A stretch of 44,653 nt of DNA from an uncultured Solobacterium sp. (GCA_938041275.1 CALISH010000043.1:1-44653), one strand, 5' to 3'; positions 1-9,315 are shown, numbered from the stretch's first letter. The notes: generated from the letters alone by a model not told the origin. Made by a program: numbers and translations.

Positions 1-78
1 CCCCATGTAATTTTAAAGCGGATTTTTCTAAAACCCCAAGTTATTTTACATTAGGACTATTTGTATATCAGTAAATAC

Positions 79-1527
79 TTAGTCCCAGTTACAAATTGAG
101 TAATATAACTGTTCGTACTGATTTGCGCTTTGATCCCAACTTACATCAGTATTCATTGCACTCTTCACTAAGCCCTTCCATCCAGTCTTATTGTTGTAAT
201 ACTGCTCTAATGCATAACGTAATGTATACATCATGTCATTAGGATTTGCTGCCCAGAAACTAAAGCCGTTACCTTCCCCTGTATATTGGTTATATGGATG
301 CACTGTATCCTTTAGACCACCAGTTTCACGTACGATTGGAAGTGTACCATAATGCATGGCAATTAGCTGGCCAATTCCACATGGTTCATAGATAGAAGGC
401 ATGAAGAACAAATCACAACCCGCATAGATAAGGTGGGCAAGATCTTCGTTATATCCGCAATAGTATACTGCTCTGCCTTTATATTCAGACTCTAACCACT
501 TAAATGCATTCTCTGCGTTAGCTTCACCTGTACCAAGCACTACAAATTGAACATTTTGGTCCATAATCTCACGTAACTTCTCTGTGACCATGTACATGCC
601 CTTTTGTTCTGTTAGTCGAGATACGATACCGATAAGCGCAACATCACTCTTCACCTCTAAGCCAAGTGTTTCCTGTAGAGCCTTCTTGTTTTCCTTCTTA
701 CCAGAAACATAGTTTCGAATATCAAAGTTCTTCGCAAGATGCTTATCCGTCTTTGGATTCCAATCTACAGTATCAATGCCGTTTACGATACCCCAAAGGT
801 CACCGCGGCGATAACGCAGTACAGAGTCCATACGTTCGCCATAGGTTTGTGTCAAAATCTCTTCAGAATATGTTGGAGATACTGTTGTAATCTTATCTGC
901 ATATACAATCGCAGCCTTCATAAAGCTGATACCTGTATCAAATTTAATGGAACCATTATCGAAGTAACTGTAATCAAGTCCTAGGCAACTCTCCATCATT
1001 TCGACACCAAAGTTACCTTGGAATGCTAAGTTGTGGATTGTATAGACATGCTTGATCTGTTGATAACGATAGTCATCCGCATAACATGCATGCGCCATTA
1101 AAGGCATCATACCTGTCTGCCAGTCATTTTCATGAATGATATTAGGCCACCAGTTGATGAAATAAATCATATCTAATACAGCACGTTGGAAGAAGGCAAA
1201 TCTTTCGCCATCATCCTCATAACCATATAGACCATCTCTTTCAAAATATCCTTGGTGTTCAACAAAGTAATACACTACTCCATCTACATCACAACGATAG
1301 AACGTTGCTGGTTGGTCAATCCATCCAGAACGAACTTGAATTGTACCAAGTCTTTCTAACTTATCATAATGTTTCTCAATAATTTTTTTGTATAGAGGCA
1401 AAGCAACACGTACATCATGTCCACGCTTTGCTAATGTTCTTGGTAAACTACCGATAACATCTGCTAGACCTCCCGTTTTGATAAATGGTAAGCCCTCTCC
1501 TGCCACAAACAATACAGATCTGCTCAT
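79..1527 (-). CDS. glgA: Glycogen synthase GlgA (ADP-glucose type)
   Basis: Cytoplasmic GT5 glucosyltransferase that adds glucose from ADP-glucose to growing alpha-1,4-glucan. The N-terminus carries the GT5 substrate loop KTGGLADV, and the C-terminal half has the GT-B nucleotide-sugar region with SIYEPCGIGQL and RETGGLKDTV. About 482 aa, normal for bacterial GlgA. The start at 1527 is chosen because GAGGAG lies at 1534-1539 with 7-nt spacing; the longer in-frame start at 1554 would place that site inside the gene and overlap glgD. It is the last gene of a glgC-glgD-glgA operon. No clear hairpin terminator is visible in the 78 bases downstream before the window edge. Confidence 0.96.
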   Translation of the reverse strand: MSRSVLFVAGEGLPFIKTGGLADVIGSLPRTLAKRGHDVRVALPLYKKIIEKHYDKLERLGTIQVRSGWIDQPATFYRCDVDGVVYYFVEHQGYFERDGLYGYEDDGERFAFFQRAVLDMIYFINWWPNIIHENDWQTGMMPLMAHACYADDYRYQQIKHVYTIHNLAFQGNFGVEMMESCLGLDYSYFDNGSIKFDTGISFMKAAIVYADKITTVSPTYSEEILTQTYGERMDSVLRYRRGDLWGIVNGIDTVDWNPKTDKHLAKNFDIRNYVSGKKENKKALQETLGLEVKSDVALIGIVSRLTEQKGMYMVTEKLREIMDQNVQFVVLGTGEANAENAFKWLESEYKGRAVYYCGYNEDLAHLIYAGCDLFFMPSIYEPCGIGQLIAMHYGTLPIVRETGGLKDTVHPYNQYTGEGNGFSFWAANPNDMMYTLRYALEQYYNNKTGWKGLVKSAMNTDVSWDQSANQYEQLYYSICNWD

Positions 1528-1544
1528 TGAATACTCCTCGCTTC

Positions 1545-2657
1545 CTAGATACAATCTCTACGCTTTACGTAAATCAGATTATCTTCTGTTCCAACAAGTT
1601 CTTTTACTTTATGGATTGTTGCATACTTATCAACAATGACATGATCAAGGTGAACACCATCACCAATAACAGCACCTGGTAATACGATACTATTCTCAAT
1701 CACCGCATCTTTACCAACCTTAACATTTCTACTGATGATGGAATTCTTGACTGTACCTTCCACTTCACAACCATTCGCGACAACACTAGCGCTAACATCC
1801 GAATCTTCTCCAAATAAGGATGGGCTAGAGTTATTTGTATGCGTATAGATTGGCCAATTTGACTTGAATAAGTTAAAGGCAACCTTGTAATCCTTCAACA
1901 ACATGTTAATACGATAGTATTCTTTTTGATTGTTGATACATGCAACAAATCCCTTTACTGCATATCCACGAATATCTACTTCATTTACAACTTCACGTAA
2001 TACGTCCTTAAACCAGTATAGTGAGGAAATCTCTGCACCTGTCTTTACCAATGTAATAAACAAGTCTTTTCTCATCACATATGCTTCTAGGGAAACAGAA
2101 CGTGTCTTGTATTTACCACGATTCTTATCAATGGAAAGAACTCTCTTATCCTTATCCATTGTGAATGTATCACATTCATGGAATGCTGTCTTAGCATCTG
2201 ATGTATTTGTATAGAGTGCTGTAATATCTGCGCCACTTTCGATATGTGCATCTAATACTTCACTAAAGTCAATATCATAGATGAAATAACTTGGTGCGAT
2301 AACAACATATGGATTCTTATCTTTCTCAATGTACTGCATGTTCAAGATATAGTTTGCAATATCGTGATTATATACAGGTGACGAGAATGTCTTCTCACCA
2401 AATAAGATACGTAATTTACCACGTTTAGAGTTGATGTTGTAATGACGTCCATCTCCTAAATGTTCGATGAGATTACGTGGCTTTTCTTTACAGTAAACCT
2501 GAACACTATCGATACCTGAGTTTGTCATGTTACTGAGAATAAAGTCGATAATACGATATCTTCCCATGAACGCTGTTGCTGGAACAGGTCTGAAATCACC
2601 AAGTCCCTCAATATTAACGGAACTGTCTTCGAATGAAATAATACCTAAAGCTTTCAT
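1545..2657 (-). CDS. glgD: GlgD, regulatory subunit of ADP-glucose pyrophosphorylase
   Basis: Non-catalytic partner of GlgC in Firmicutes that raises activity of the heteromeric ADP-glucose pyrophosphorylase (family knowledge). What is seen: 370 aa with the nucleotidyltransferase core (GRYRIIDFILSNMTNSGI) and a C-terminal left-handed beta-helix of hexapeptide-like repeats (VSASVVANGCEVEGTVKNS). The N-terminal GGxGxRL pyrophosphorylase loop of GlgC is replaced by an unrelated segment beginning ISFEDSSVNIEG, as expected for GlgD. AGGAGGAG precedes the ATG by 6-7 nt. It lies 11 bp after glgC and 17 bp before glgA. Confidence 0.95.
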   Translation of the reverse strand: MKALGIISFEDSSVNIEGLGDFRPVPATAFMGRYRIIDFILSNMTNSGIDSVQVYCKEKPRNLIEHLGDGRHYNINSKRGKLRILFGEKTFSSPVYNHDIANYILNMQYIEKDKNPYVVIAPSYFIYDIDFSEVLDAHIESGADITALYTNTSDAKTAFHECDTFTMDKDKRVLSIDKNRGKYKTRSVSLEAYVMRKDLFITLVKTGAEISSLYWFKDVLREVVNEVDIRGYAVKGFVACINNQKEYYRINMLLKDYKVAFNLFKSNWPIYTHTNNSSPSLFGEDSDVSASVVANGCEVEGTVKNSIISRNVKVGKDAVIENSIVLPGAVIGDGVHLDHVIVDKYATIHKVKELVGTEDNLIYVKRRDCI

Positions 2658-2668
2658 GATTTCTCCTC

Positions 2669-3802
2669 CTACTCCGCAACATTCTTAGCAATCAATTCAA
2701 TATGATCACTATCTGCCGAACCTAATACAACACCAGGTCCAATTTCAACATTATCCGCAACGATACAACGTGTAATTTTCGCACCTGCACCAATCTTAGC
2801 ACCTGTTAAGATGACAGAATCCTGTACATCAGCACCTTCATCAATAAAGGAGTTTGTACCTAAGACGGAATTGTTGACTTTGCCCAATACCACACTACCC
2901 TGTGTGATGTAACTATTACGTACAACCGCATTTTCACCAATGAACTGTGGTAATGCGTTTACATCTTCTGTATAAATCTTCCAATCAGGATCACCTAAGT
3001 TTAAAGCATTGTCATTTTTCAATAGATCCATATTGGATTCCCAAAGTGAATCGATTGTTCCGACATCTTTCCAGTATCCCTTAAAGCGATATGCTGCTAG
3101 AACTTTATTATCATCTAAGTATGCAGGAATGATATCCTTGCCAAAGTCATGTGAGGACTGTTCATTCTTATCATCTTCAAGTAAGTATTTACGTAGTGTC
3201 TTATACGTAAAGATGTAAATGCCCATGGAAGCTAAATTACTCTTTGGATGCGCAGGCTTCTCCTCAAATTCCTGAACCATATCATTCTTATCGCAATTCA
3301 TGATACCGAATCTGGAAGCTTCCTTCATTGGAACCTGCAATACAGCGATTGTCGCATCAGCGCCTTTTGCGATATGATGCTTTAACGTCTTTTCATAGTT
3401 CATCTTGTAGATGTGGTCACCAGATAAAATGAGAACATATTCTGGTTCGATACTATCTAAGAAATCAATATTCTGTGTGATTGCATCCGCTGTTCCACGA
3501 TATACTTCAAAACCCGTCTGATCTCGTTCACGTGGTGGAAGGACGAACACACCACCATCATTTGTATCAAGACCCCAAAACTGGTCTTTTGCAACATAAG
3601 CATTTAATAAAACGGATTCATATTGTGTTAATACACCTACTGTGTTAATACCTGAATTTGCACAATTACTCAGTGGAAAGTCAATAATTCTATACTTTCC
3701 GCCAAAATGCACTGCAGGCTTTGCGACTTTCTTCGTCAAGTCATGCAGACGGCTTCCGCGGCCACCCGCAAGAATCATCGCAACCATTGCATTAGATCTC
3801 AT
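2669..3802 (-). CDS. glgC: Glucose-1-phosphate adenylyltransferase GlgC
   Basis: Makes ADP-glucose and PPi from ATP and glucose-1-phosphate, the committed step of glycogen synthesis. The N-terminal pyrophosphorylase loop LAGGRGSRLHDLT, the GKYRIIDFPLSNCANSGI segment, LSGDHIYKMNY and the regulatory/substrate motif FEEKPAHPKS are all present, followed by a C-terminal beta-helix. Length about 377 aa is normal. The start at 3802 is preferred over 3820 because AAGGAGGA at 3807-3814 sits 4-5 nt upstream and would lie inside the longer version. First gene of the glgCDA operon. Confidence 0.97.
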   Translation of the reverse strand: MRSNAMVAMILAGGRGSRLHDLTKKVAKPAVHFGGKYRIIDFPLSNCANSGINTVGVLTQYESVLLNAYVAKDQFWGLDTNDGGVFVLPPRERDQTGFEVYRGTADAITQNIDFLDSIEPEYVLILSGDHIYKMNYEKTLKHHIAKGADATIAVLQVPMKEASRFGIMNCDKNDMVQEFEEKPAHPKSNLASMGIYIFTYKTLRKYLLEDDKNEQSSHDFGKDIIPAYLDDNKVLAAYRFKGYWKDVGTIDSLWESNMDLLKNDNALNLGDPDWKIYTEDVNALPQFIGENAVVRNSYITQGSVVLGKVNNSVLGTNSFIDEGADVQDSVILTGAKIGAGAKITRCIVADNVEIGPGVVLGSADSDHIELIAKNVAE

Positions 3803-3838
3803 AAAGTCCTCCTTAATCAAAACTATGGATACGCTTAC

Positions 3839-3844
3839 ATTATA
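3839..3844 (-). promoter_or_regulatory. Candidate -10 box for glgCDA
   Basis: A perfect TATAAT lies 36 bp upstream of the glgC start codon in the gap after ung. No convincing -35 hexamer is at 16-18 bp (the best is TGTTCT), so this is a -10-only call. The gap has no other visible feature. Confidence 0.45.
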
Positions 3845-3918
3845 AACTAATATTGATAATCAGAACATTACCATATGTAAAATATCTCGTTTTTTTATTC
3901 AATTTTTTGATGAAAATC

Positions 3919-4584
3919 TCAAATATCTTTAATCTGCCAATCAATCCCCTTACGGTTATTTTTCTCTAGAAATTCATTTGCTTTTTTGAAGTGATTACAT
4001 CCGAAGAAACCATTGTATGCAGACAAAGGTGATGGATGTGCTGCCTCTAAAACAAGATGCTTCATTTTATCAATCATGCATGCTTTATTTCTAGCTGCTC
4101 TTCCCCACAACAGGAAGACCACCGGTTCTTTCTTTTCATTGATTTTTTGTATTACATGATCAGTGAATATTTCCCATCCCATGCCAGCATGACTCTGCGG
4201 ATGAGAATCTTCTACCGTCATCACTGTATTCAACAGAAACACACCCTGCTTTGCCCACGGCACAAGATACCCATTATTGGGAATTGGATATCCATATTCT
4301 GTTTGTAATTCCTTGTACATATTCAAAAGACTTGGCGGTATCTTAACACCTGGGTTAACCGAGAAACACAAACCATGTGCCTGCCCTTTTTGATGATATG
4401 GATCTTGTCCAAGAATAACTACCTTGATATCCGAATAATCACAGTGATGAAATGCGGAGAAAACCTGCTGTTTGGGTGGATATATCTCTTTTGTTTCATA
4501 GGCATTTTTCAAAAACTCCGAAAGCTTCAAGAAATATTCTTTTTTCCATTCTTGATGCAACCATTCTGTCCATTGATTATCCAT
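3919..4584 (-). CDS. ung: Uracil-DNA glycosylase, family 1
   Basis: Removes uracil from DNA at the start of base-excision repair. Motif A GQDPYHQKGQAHG carries the catalytic Asp and the water-activating His, and motif B HPSPLSAYNGFFG carries the DNA-intercalation loop. About 221 aa, the usual size. The start at 4584 (MDNQW) is chosen because GAGGAG lies upstream with about 9-11 nt spacing; the longer start at 4617 would begin inside the terminator hairpin of the upstream gene. The gene stands alone between that terminator and the glg promoter region. Confidence 0.96.
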   Translation of the reverse strand: MDNQWTEWLHQEWKKEYFLKLSEFLKNAYETKEIYPPKQQVFSAFHHCDYSDIKVVILGQDPYHQKGQAHGLCFSVNPGVKIPPSLLNMYKELQTEYGYPIPNNGYLVPWAKQGVFLLNTVMTVEDSHPQSHAGMGWEIFTDHVIQKINEKKEPVVFLLWGRAARNKACMIDKMKHLVLEAAHPSPLSAYNGFFGCNHFKKANEFLEKNNRKGIDWQIKDI

Positions 4585-4608
4585 TCCAGTACTTGCTCCT
4601 CTTATATA

Positions 4609-4637
4609 AAAAATCATACCACTTCGGTATGATTTTT
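4609..4637 (-). terminator. Rho-independent terminator of the DUF885 gene
   Basis: A perfect 12-bp inverted repeat (4609-4620 with 4626-4637, loop ACTTC) is followed on the minus strand by a run of six T. It begins 8 bp after the stop of the 4645-6498 gene. It ends only about 25 bp before the ung start codon, so ung needs either read-through or a promoter tucked into this short stretch. Confidence 0.85.
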
Positions 4638-4644
4638 CACTATT

Positions 4645-6498
4645 TTATTGATAGTTATTTTCTTTTTTCTTACGAACGAAAACAACAACTAAAATTAACA
4701 CTGTAGCTGCTAACGATACCCAAAGACCAATCTTACCTGGATTGATAAATGACTTGTTAGAAGTAGAAGTTGTAGTACTAGCACCACTAGCTTCCAGATA
4801 CTTTTCTAAGTCCTTCTGTACGATATCAAATGGACGATCACCATGTGTTAATAACATACGGTTGAATTCTACTACATCATACTTCTTTCCAAGTGCAGAC
4901 TGTGCTTGATCACGGAAGTGAAGATAATATGTTAGACCAATACCATAAGGAACGATAGAACCCGGTTCTTGCGTTACAGCCGACATTACATTTGAAGCTG
5001 CAGAAGCATTTAATCCCAATGATTCATAGTATTTTCCTAACTTTTTCTCATCCCATCCCATGCCATTTACTAAGAAATCAGCCTGTGCAGGTAAGATATA
5101 GTTTAAGTTTGTATTGATACGGTTTTCTTCCTTGGCCCCATCATTTAAGTCAGAATATGCCCAAGAAACATCCTCACAATACATTGCCCAACCTTCTGTA
5201 TAACCGATATTGCTGAGTTGTGTACGTAATGGATTTGGATTTGTATTCAAGTACCAAGTAATCTGGAATAAGTGTCCAGGGAAACCTTCATGCGCTAAAG
5301 TACTATACATTTCATTTGTTGAATTTACATTATCACCATTAATCTTAATCACGTTGTTTGAGAAATCATCAATTGGTGGCTGCATGTAATACGCAACAAT
5401 CGCATCATTAGCAACAGATGGATCTAAGTAACTTGCTGTAAATGTTACTTCAGGACCTTCTGGGAACTCCTGTAAATGTCCCTGTAATGTATTGAGAATC
5501 TCTGTAGGATCCTTCTCTGATAATGCTTCTTCTAAGTTGTCATCCTTCTTAGCGTTCAAATACAAAGTTCTAGCTTCATCAATTAACTTCTTTAACTGCT
5601 CATCTGTTAAATCAAATAATTCTTGTAAAGAAGCGGATGAACTTGACTTTGAACGTAATAATGCTGCGTAATATTCTTTTCCATCAGGTAAATCATACAA
5701 ACTTAATGATGTACGTGTCCCACGGAATGTTTCAAGTTCTTGTGCAAGCTTTTGATACTCAGGAATATATGTGTTTAAGATAAAATCACGATTCTTTTCT
5801 TTATATGCAGTACGCTGTTCCTCACTCAAGCCCTCAAACTTATCTACATTCTGATTAAAAATCTGAATGAGTGGGTTATTGTCTGTCTTTGCAACGAACT
5901 TTTCAATTCCATCTAATGTACTATCTAAAGCATCATCTGTCATGAAGTAACCATTTTGTACCTGCGTGCGCGTAACTTCTAGTGCACCTTCAATATATGC
6001 TGGAACACTCTCTAATACAGATAAATAATCATCGATATCTTCTTGCTTGTAGAACACAAACTCTGTAAAGTTTGTAATTAAATTACTCTGAATACCACGA
6101 TTTGGTAAGAACTGGAAATCAAACATTGGATAATTCAAGAGTTCACGAGTACTTTCTAAGTAATACTTATATGTATCGTAATCATGCTGTTGTATATCTG
6201 ACAACTCGTCATAATTAAACTTCTCTAATCCCTTTAAAGACTCCTCTACTTTTGCGATACTCTTTGAGTTATCTAAAGTTGGAGGTTCACCAATTGTTGG
6301 CTGTGGTTTTGTAATACCATATTTTTCATAATCCTTTAATGCAAAATGTAATGATGTATAATCATCTTCCATCATTTGGATGAATTCATTTCGCATAAAC
6401 TGATCGAAATCAGCATTCGTTTCTTCTGCATGTACAGGTGAAATTACCCAAAGAAGTGCCATGGCAATCAAGCCAAGTAAAAACTTTCTTATTTTCAT
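4645..6498 (-). CDS. Exported, membrane-anchored DUF885 family protein (putative zinc carboxypeptidase-like)
   Basis: 617-aa protein with an N-terminal signal peptide (about residues 1-25, hydrophobic core then SPVHA-EE). A long mainly helical DUF885 body follows. The metal-site-like motif LAHEGFPGH lies around residue 410, with ENRINTNLNY and PGSIVPYGIGL downstream. A Ser/Thr-rich linker leads to a C-terminal membrane segment (LWVSLAATVLILVVVFV) and a KKK stop-transfer tail. DUF885 proteins are related to thermolysin-like gluzincins and act as exported peptidases in some bacteria; the substrate here is unknown. The layout suggests a cell-surface enzyme anchored at its C-terminus. It is monocistronic: its own promoter-like box upstream, a strong terminator downstream. 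Confidence 0.85.
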   Translation of the reverse strand: MKIRKFLLGLIAMALLWVISPVHAEETNADFDQFMRNEFIQMMEDDYTSLHFALKDYEKYGITKPQPTIGEPPTLDNSKSIAKVEESLKGLEKFNYDELSDIQQHDYDTYKYYLESTRELLNYPMFDFQFLPNRGIQSNLITNFTEFVFYKQEDIDDYLSVLESVPAYIEGALEVTRTQVQNGYFMTDDALDSTLDGIEKFVAKTDNNPLIQIFNQNVDKFEGLSEEQRTAYKEKNRDFILNTYIPEYQKLAQELETFRGTRTSLSLYDLPDGKEYYAALLRSKSSSSASLQELFDLTDEQLKKLIDEARTLYLNAKKDDNLEEALSEKDPTEILNTLQGHLQEFPEGPEVTFTASYLDPSVANDAIVAYYMQPPIDDFSNNVIKINGDNVNSTNEMYSTLAHEGFPGHLFQITWYLNTNPNPLRTQLSNIGYTEGWAMYCEDVSWAYSDLNDGAKEENRINTNLNYILPAQADFLVNGMGWDEKKLGKYYESLGLNASAASNVMSAVTQEPGSIVPYGIGLTYYLHFRDQAQSALGKKYDVVEFNRMLLTHGDRPFDIVQKDLEKYLEASGASTTTSTSNKSFINPGKIGLWVSLAATVLILVVVFVRKKKENNYQ

Positions 6499-6520
6499 CT
6501 ATTCATTCTCCTTGGTTCTA

Positions 6521-6529
6521 AGTATAACA
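6521..6529 (-). promoter_or_regulatory. Extended -10 promoter for the DUF885 gene
   Basis: TGTTATACT (TGn followed by TATACT) lies 23-31 bp upstream of the 6498 ATG, with an AAGGAG ribosome site between. No good -35 is seen, which is typical of extended -10 promoters. Confidence 0.45.
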
Positions 6530-6554
6530 GAAGTATTATTTTTGAGAAATATTA

Positions 6555-7175
6555 CTATTTATATTCTGTTCCACCCCATTCAACCACTGTAAATCCCTTG
6601 CGTTCTACACTGTCTAACTGCTGTGGTTGAATCGTTGTTGATTCTTTCAACGGTTTCCATGCCATCATAACACGAATCACTGTATCTGGCTTTGGTGAAA
6701 TATCTAATTCAGCGTGATCTGTATAGTTTTCATTCTGGAAAGAGATTAAGTTATAGGCATTGTCCTGCATGTATGGTAGCCAATAAATAATAAACTCGTT
6801 TCTTTCGCAATCATTCAACCCTAGTTTGGTAAGTGCTTCTTCCAAGAAAGTTTCTGTCTTCGACCCCTCTACAACAAAGCCAGTTGAAAAGTCTGGAGTA
6901 TAATTCACAACACCTTCCCAGAATAAGCAGTAATACGAATTCTTATTATCTAGTGCATGAAGTGTTCCATCTGGCTCTGCCACAACTTTCCAACCATCAT
7001 TGTACTTTGGATAAGTTGTTGTAAACTTACCATCAAGATTTACTTTTACATCTACCTCCGTCGTTTTCTCGGGATATAGATAAATTACAGGTTTCTTACT
7101 TCTTTCCGGAAATAGATTACATCCTGATAATAATATAATTGTAGACACAAGAAATGCCTTTATAAGTTTATTCAT
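6555..7175 (-). CDS. Conserved lipoprotein of unknown function
   Basis: About 206 aa. A short signal peptide ends in the lipobox LLSGC, so lipid attachment to the Cys is predicted. The mature part opens with KKPVIYLYPEKTTEVDVKV and contains YPKYNDGW, EFIIYWLP and NLISFQNENY, all highly ordered beta-type sequence. I recall this pattern as a recurring uncharacterised family in Firmicutes but cannot assign a function. The start at 7175 is preferred because GGGAG lies 8 nt upstream; the ATG at 7181 is only 2 nt from it. It is separated from the upstream flavoprotein gene by a terminator. Confidence 0.75.
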   Translation of the reverse strand: MNKLIKAFLVSTIILLSGCNLFPERSKKPVIYLYPEKTTEVDVKVNLDGKFTTTYPKYNDGWKVVAEPDGTLHALDNKNSYYCLFWEGVVNYTPDFSTGFVVEGSKTETFLEEALTKLGLNDCERNEFIIYWLPYMQDNAYNLISFQNENYTDHAELDISPKPDTVIRVMMAWKPLKESTTIQPQQLDSVERKGFTVVEWGGTEYK

Positions 7176-7199
7176 ATTCATTTCTCCCTGTTTACAAGA

Positions 7200-7223
7200 A
7201 AGGTCTGAGCAAACTCAGACCTT
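7200..7223 (-). terminator. Terminator of the flavoprotein gene
   Basis: Perfect 10-bp stem (AAGGTCTGAG with CTCAGACCTT, loop of 4 nt) starting 24 bp past the stop of the 7248-9233 gene. The T tract after it is short and broken (TTTCTTG), so termination may be partial. Confidence 0.7.
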
Positions 7224-7247
7224 AACTCATTCGATATTTGAATGCGA

Positions 7248-9233
7248 TTATTTTGTATCAGCTAGTAATGTATCAGCAGATAACTTACCGAATACGACTG
7301 TATCTACTACAGCGTTACCACCTAAACGGTTAGCACCGTGGATACCACCAGTAATTTCACCAGCAGCGTATAAGCCCTTGATTGGTTCTCCCTTTTCATT
7401 GAGTACACGTGCTTCTGGATCGATTGTTACACCACCCATTGTATGGTGAACACAAGCCTGACGAGGAGTTACAACCCATGGTCCATGCTCAAGTTTTGTA
7501 GAGTATAGAGTTCTTCCGAATTCGTCACTTCCACTTTCAACACTCTTGTTGAATTCATCTACAGTTGCCTGTAATGTTGCTGGATCCATATCTAACTTCT
7601 TAGCTAGTTCTTCCAATGTATCGGCGTAAATGATAAATCCATTCTTTTCAAGGTATTCAAATGTGAATCCATCACCACTTCTCCACTCTGGGTCCTTGAT
7701 ATCCTTATAACCAGCACCATCGCCACTTTCAAGGATATAGAACATCTTATCAGTTTGATTTAGAACACCACCGCAAATCTGGTCACGACGACCGTCTTCA
7801 CGAACGAAACGCTTACCTTCCTTATTGATGAAGATAATCTGGTCTGTACCGTTAACTGCACGTGCTGGGAACTTAGAAATCTGACCATCAACTAAGTTAC
7901 CTAAATATAGAAGCTGTAATTGTTCCATATCTGTTAAGGAAGCACCAGCATCCTTAGCCATTGTGATACCATCACCCTGTGATGCTGAGAAACGGTTTGT
8001 CGTGCCTGTCCTAGAAAGATCTGGCCACTTACCTGTTGTATTGTATTCCTGAACCATCTTAGCATTAGCACCAAAACCACCAGTAGCTAATACGACACCG
8101 TCTTTAGCCTTAAATGTAATTTCTTTACCTGTATGGTTATCTGTAGCCTTAACAGCTGTAACTTTATTATTATCAAGTACAAGTTTTGTAGCTGTAGCTT
8201 CTGTTAATAATGTAACCTTATCACCATACTTCTCAAGCATATCAGCGTATACGGAAATAAAGCCTGTACCCATCTTCATTGTAGATGTATGTGTACGTTG
8301 CCATAAGGAACCAGCACCCTGAGAAATCTTATCCTGGAATGTCATACCCATGGATTCAATCCATTCATATCCACCAAATGCGTTATAGCATAATGCCTTA
8401 ACAAGATCGAGATTTGCGACCTTATCACCATTGATCCAAGTCTGTAATGCATACCATTCCTTGGAGTCAAATAGGTCTGTTCTACCAGCAGCCTTATATG
8501 CATCCCATTGCGCTTTTACTTCAGCTTGTAATGCTGCATGTTGATCATTGATTGGAGTTTCAGCTAAAGCCTTCTCAATTGTAGTCTTAACAGCATCACT
8601 CATTTCAGCATGTTGTTGTAATGCTGGGTCTGGTGCATTATAAATCGCACCACAAACTAATGTATCACCACCGATTTCACCGGCTTTTTCGATAATTGCT
8701 ACGCTCTTGCCATTCTGTAAAAGTTCAACAGCACTCGCAAGACCAGCTCCACCGCCACCTACTACGACAACGTCAGCTTCAACGTCTTTTCTATCTTCGT
8801 AAGTTACTTCTTTCTTAAATGCATCTGGATCACCACCTGCTTGTTTGATAGCGTCCTTAACAGCAGTCTTAATAGCTCCTGATGTAATTGTTGCACCAGT
8901 CACATTATCGACTGATAAACTTTGATTCTTAACGATTTCTTCTGGAATTAATTGAACAGGTGCTACACCCCCAGTTGTAACAACCTTCCCATCCTTGTCA
9001 ACAAGTTCCCCACCGATACCTGGAGTTTCAGCGTGAGAAGTCACCTTAACTGACTTAATTTCATTTTCTGTTACTTCTACTTCTACAGTAACATCGTCGT
9101 TCATACCAGCAGCAGAAGCTGTATAAGTACCAGGCTTCATTTTACTGGACGTTGTTGTCTCAGTTGCCTTGTTACAGCCTACAAGAGATGCGGCTAAAAC
9201 AAGAGTAACCAAAGAGATACTCAGTCTTTTCAT
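7248..9233 (-). CDS. Extracytoplasmic FMN-binding / FAD fumarate reductase-like lipoprotein
   Basis: About 661 aa. A signal peptide with lipobox SLVGC puts it outside the membrane. Next comes an FMN-binding domain (about residues 30-130) ending in the flavinylation motif VTGATITSGA, where ApbE normally attaches FMN to the Thr. The FAD/fumarate-reductase domain begins with VVVVGGGGAGLASA and includes CVHHTMGGV and LYAAGEITGGIHGANRLGG. Family members reduce fumarate, urocanate, cinnamate or similar acceptors using electrons from membrane flavin carriers; the acceptor cannot be read from sequence. The start at 9233 is chosen for GGAGGG 9 nt upstream. It is monocistronic. Confidence 0.88.
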   Translation of the reverse strand: MKRLSISLVTLVLAASLVGCNKATETTTSSKMKPGTYTASAAGMNDDVTVEVEVTENEIKSVKVTSHAETPGIGGELVDKDGKVVTTGGVAPVQLIPEEIVKNQSLSVDNVTGATITSGAIKTAVKDAIKQAGGDPDAFKKEVTYEDRKDVEADVVVVGGGGAGLASAVELLQNGKSVAIIEKAGEIGGDTLVCGAIYNAPDPALQQHAEMSDAVKTTIEKALAETPINDQHAALQAEVKAQWDAYKAAGRTDLFDSKEWYALQTWINGDKVANLDLVKALCYNAFGGYEWIESMGMTFQDKISQGAGSLWQRTHTSTMKMGTGFISVYADMLEKYGDKVTLLTEATATKLVLDNNKVTAVKATDNHTGKEITFKAKDGVVLATGGFGANAKMVQEYNTTGKWPDLSRTGTTNRFSASQGDGITMAKDAGASLTDMEQLQLLYLGNLVDGQISKFPARAVNGTDQIIFINKEGKRFVREDGRRDQICGGVLNQTDKMFYILESGDGAGYKDIKDPEWRSGDGFTFEYLEKNGFIIYADTLEELAKKLDMDPATLQATVDEFNKSVESGSDEFGRTLYSTKLEHGPWVVTPRQACVHHTMGGVTIDPEARVLNEKGEPIKGLYAAGEITGGIHGANRLGGNAVVDTVVFGKLSADTLLADTK

Positions 9234-9277
9234 TATTATGTTCCCTCCATTTGTTAAACTCATGATAGCTTATTTTT

Positions 9278-9315
9278 TCACAAAATAGTACCCCCTAACA
9301 ATGTTATTTTTGTGA
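9278..9315. promoter_or_regulatory. Inverted repeat upstream of the fumarate reductase-like gene
   Basis: TCACAAAAT (9278-9286) and its near-complement ATTTTTGTGA (9306-9315) are separated by about 19 bp, inside the 5' region of the 9233 gene. This could be an operator or chance in AT-rich DNA; no known site is matched fully. Confidence 0.25.

Noticed and set aside
1..78. Terminator for glgA at the left edge
   Set aside because: Only a 6-bp ATGTAA/TTACAT pairing across a long loop; not convincing.
9278..9315. Rex-type operator upstream of the fumarate reductase-like gene
   Set aside because: One TTGTGAA half-site exists but the matching TTCACAA half is absent at 4-8 bp spacing, so only a generic inverted repeat is reported.
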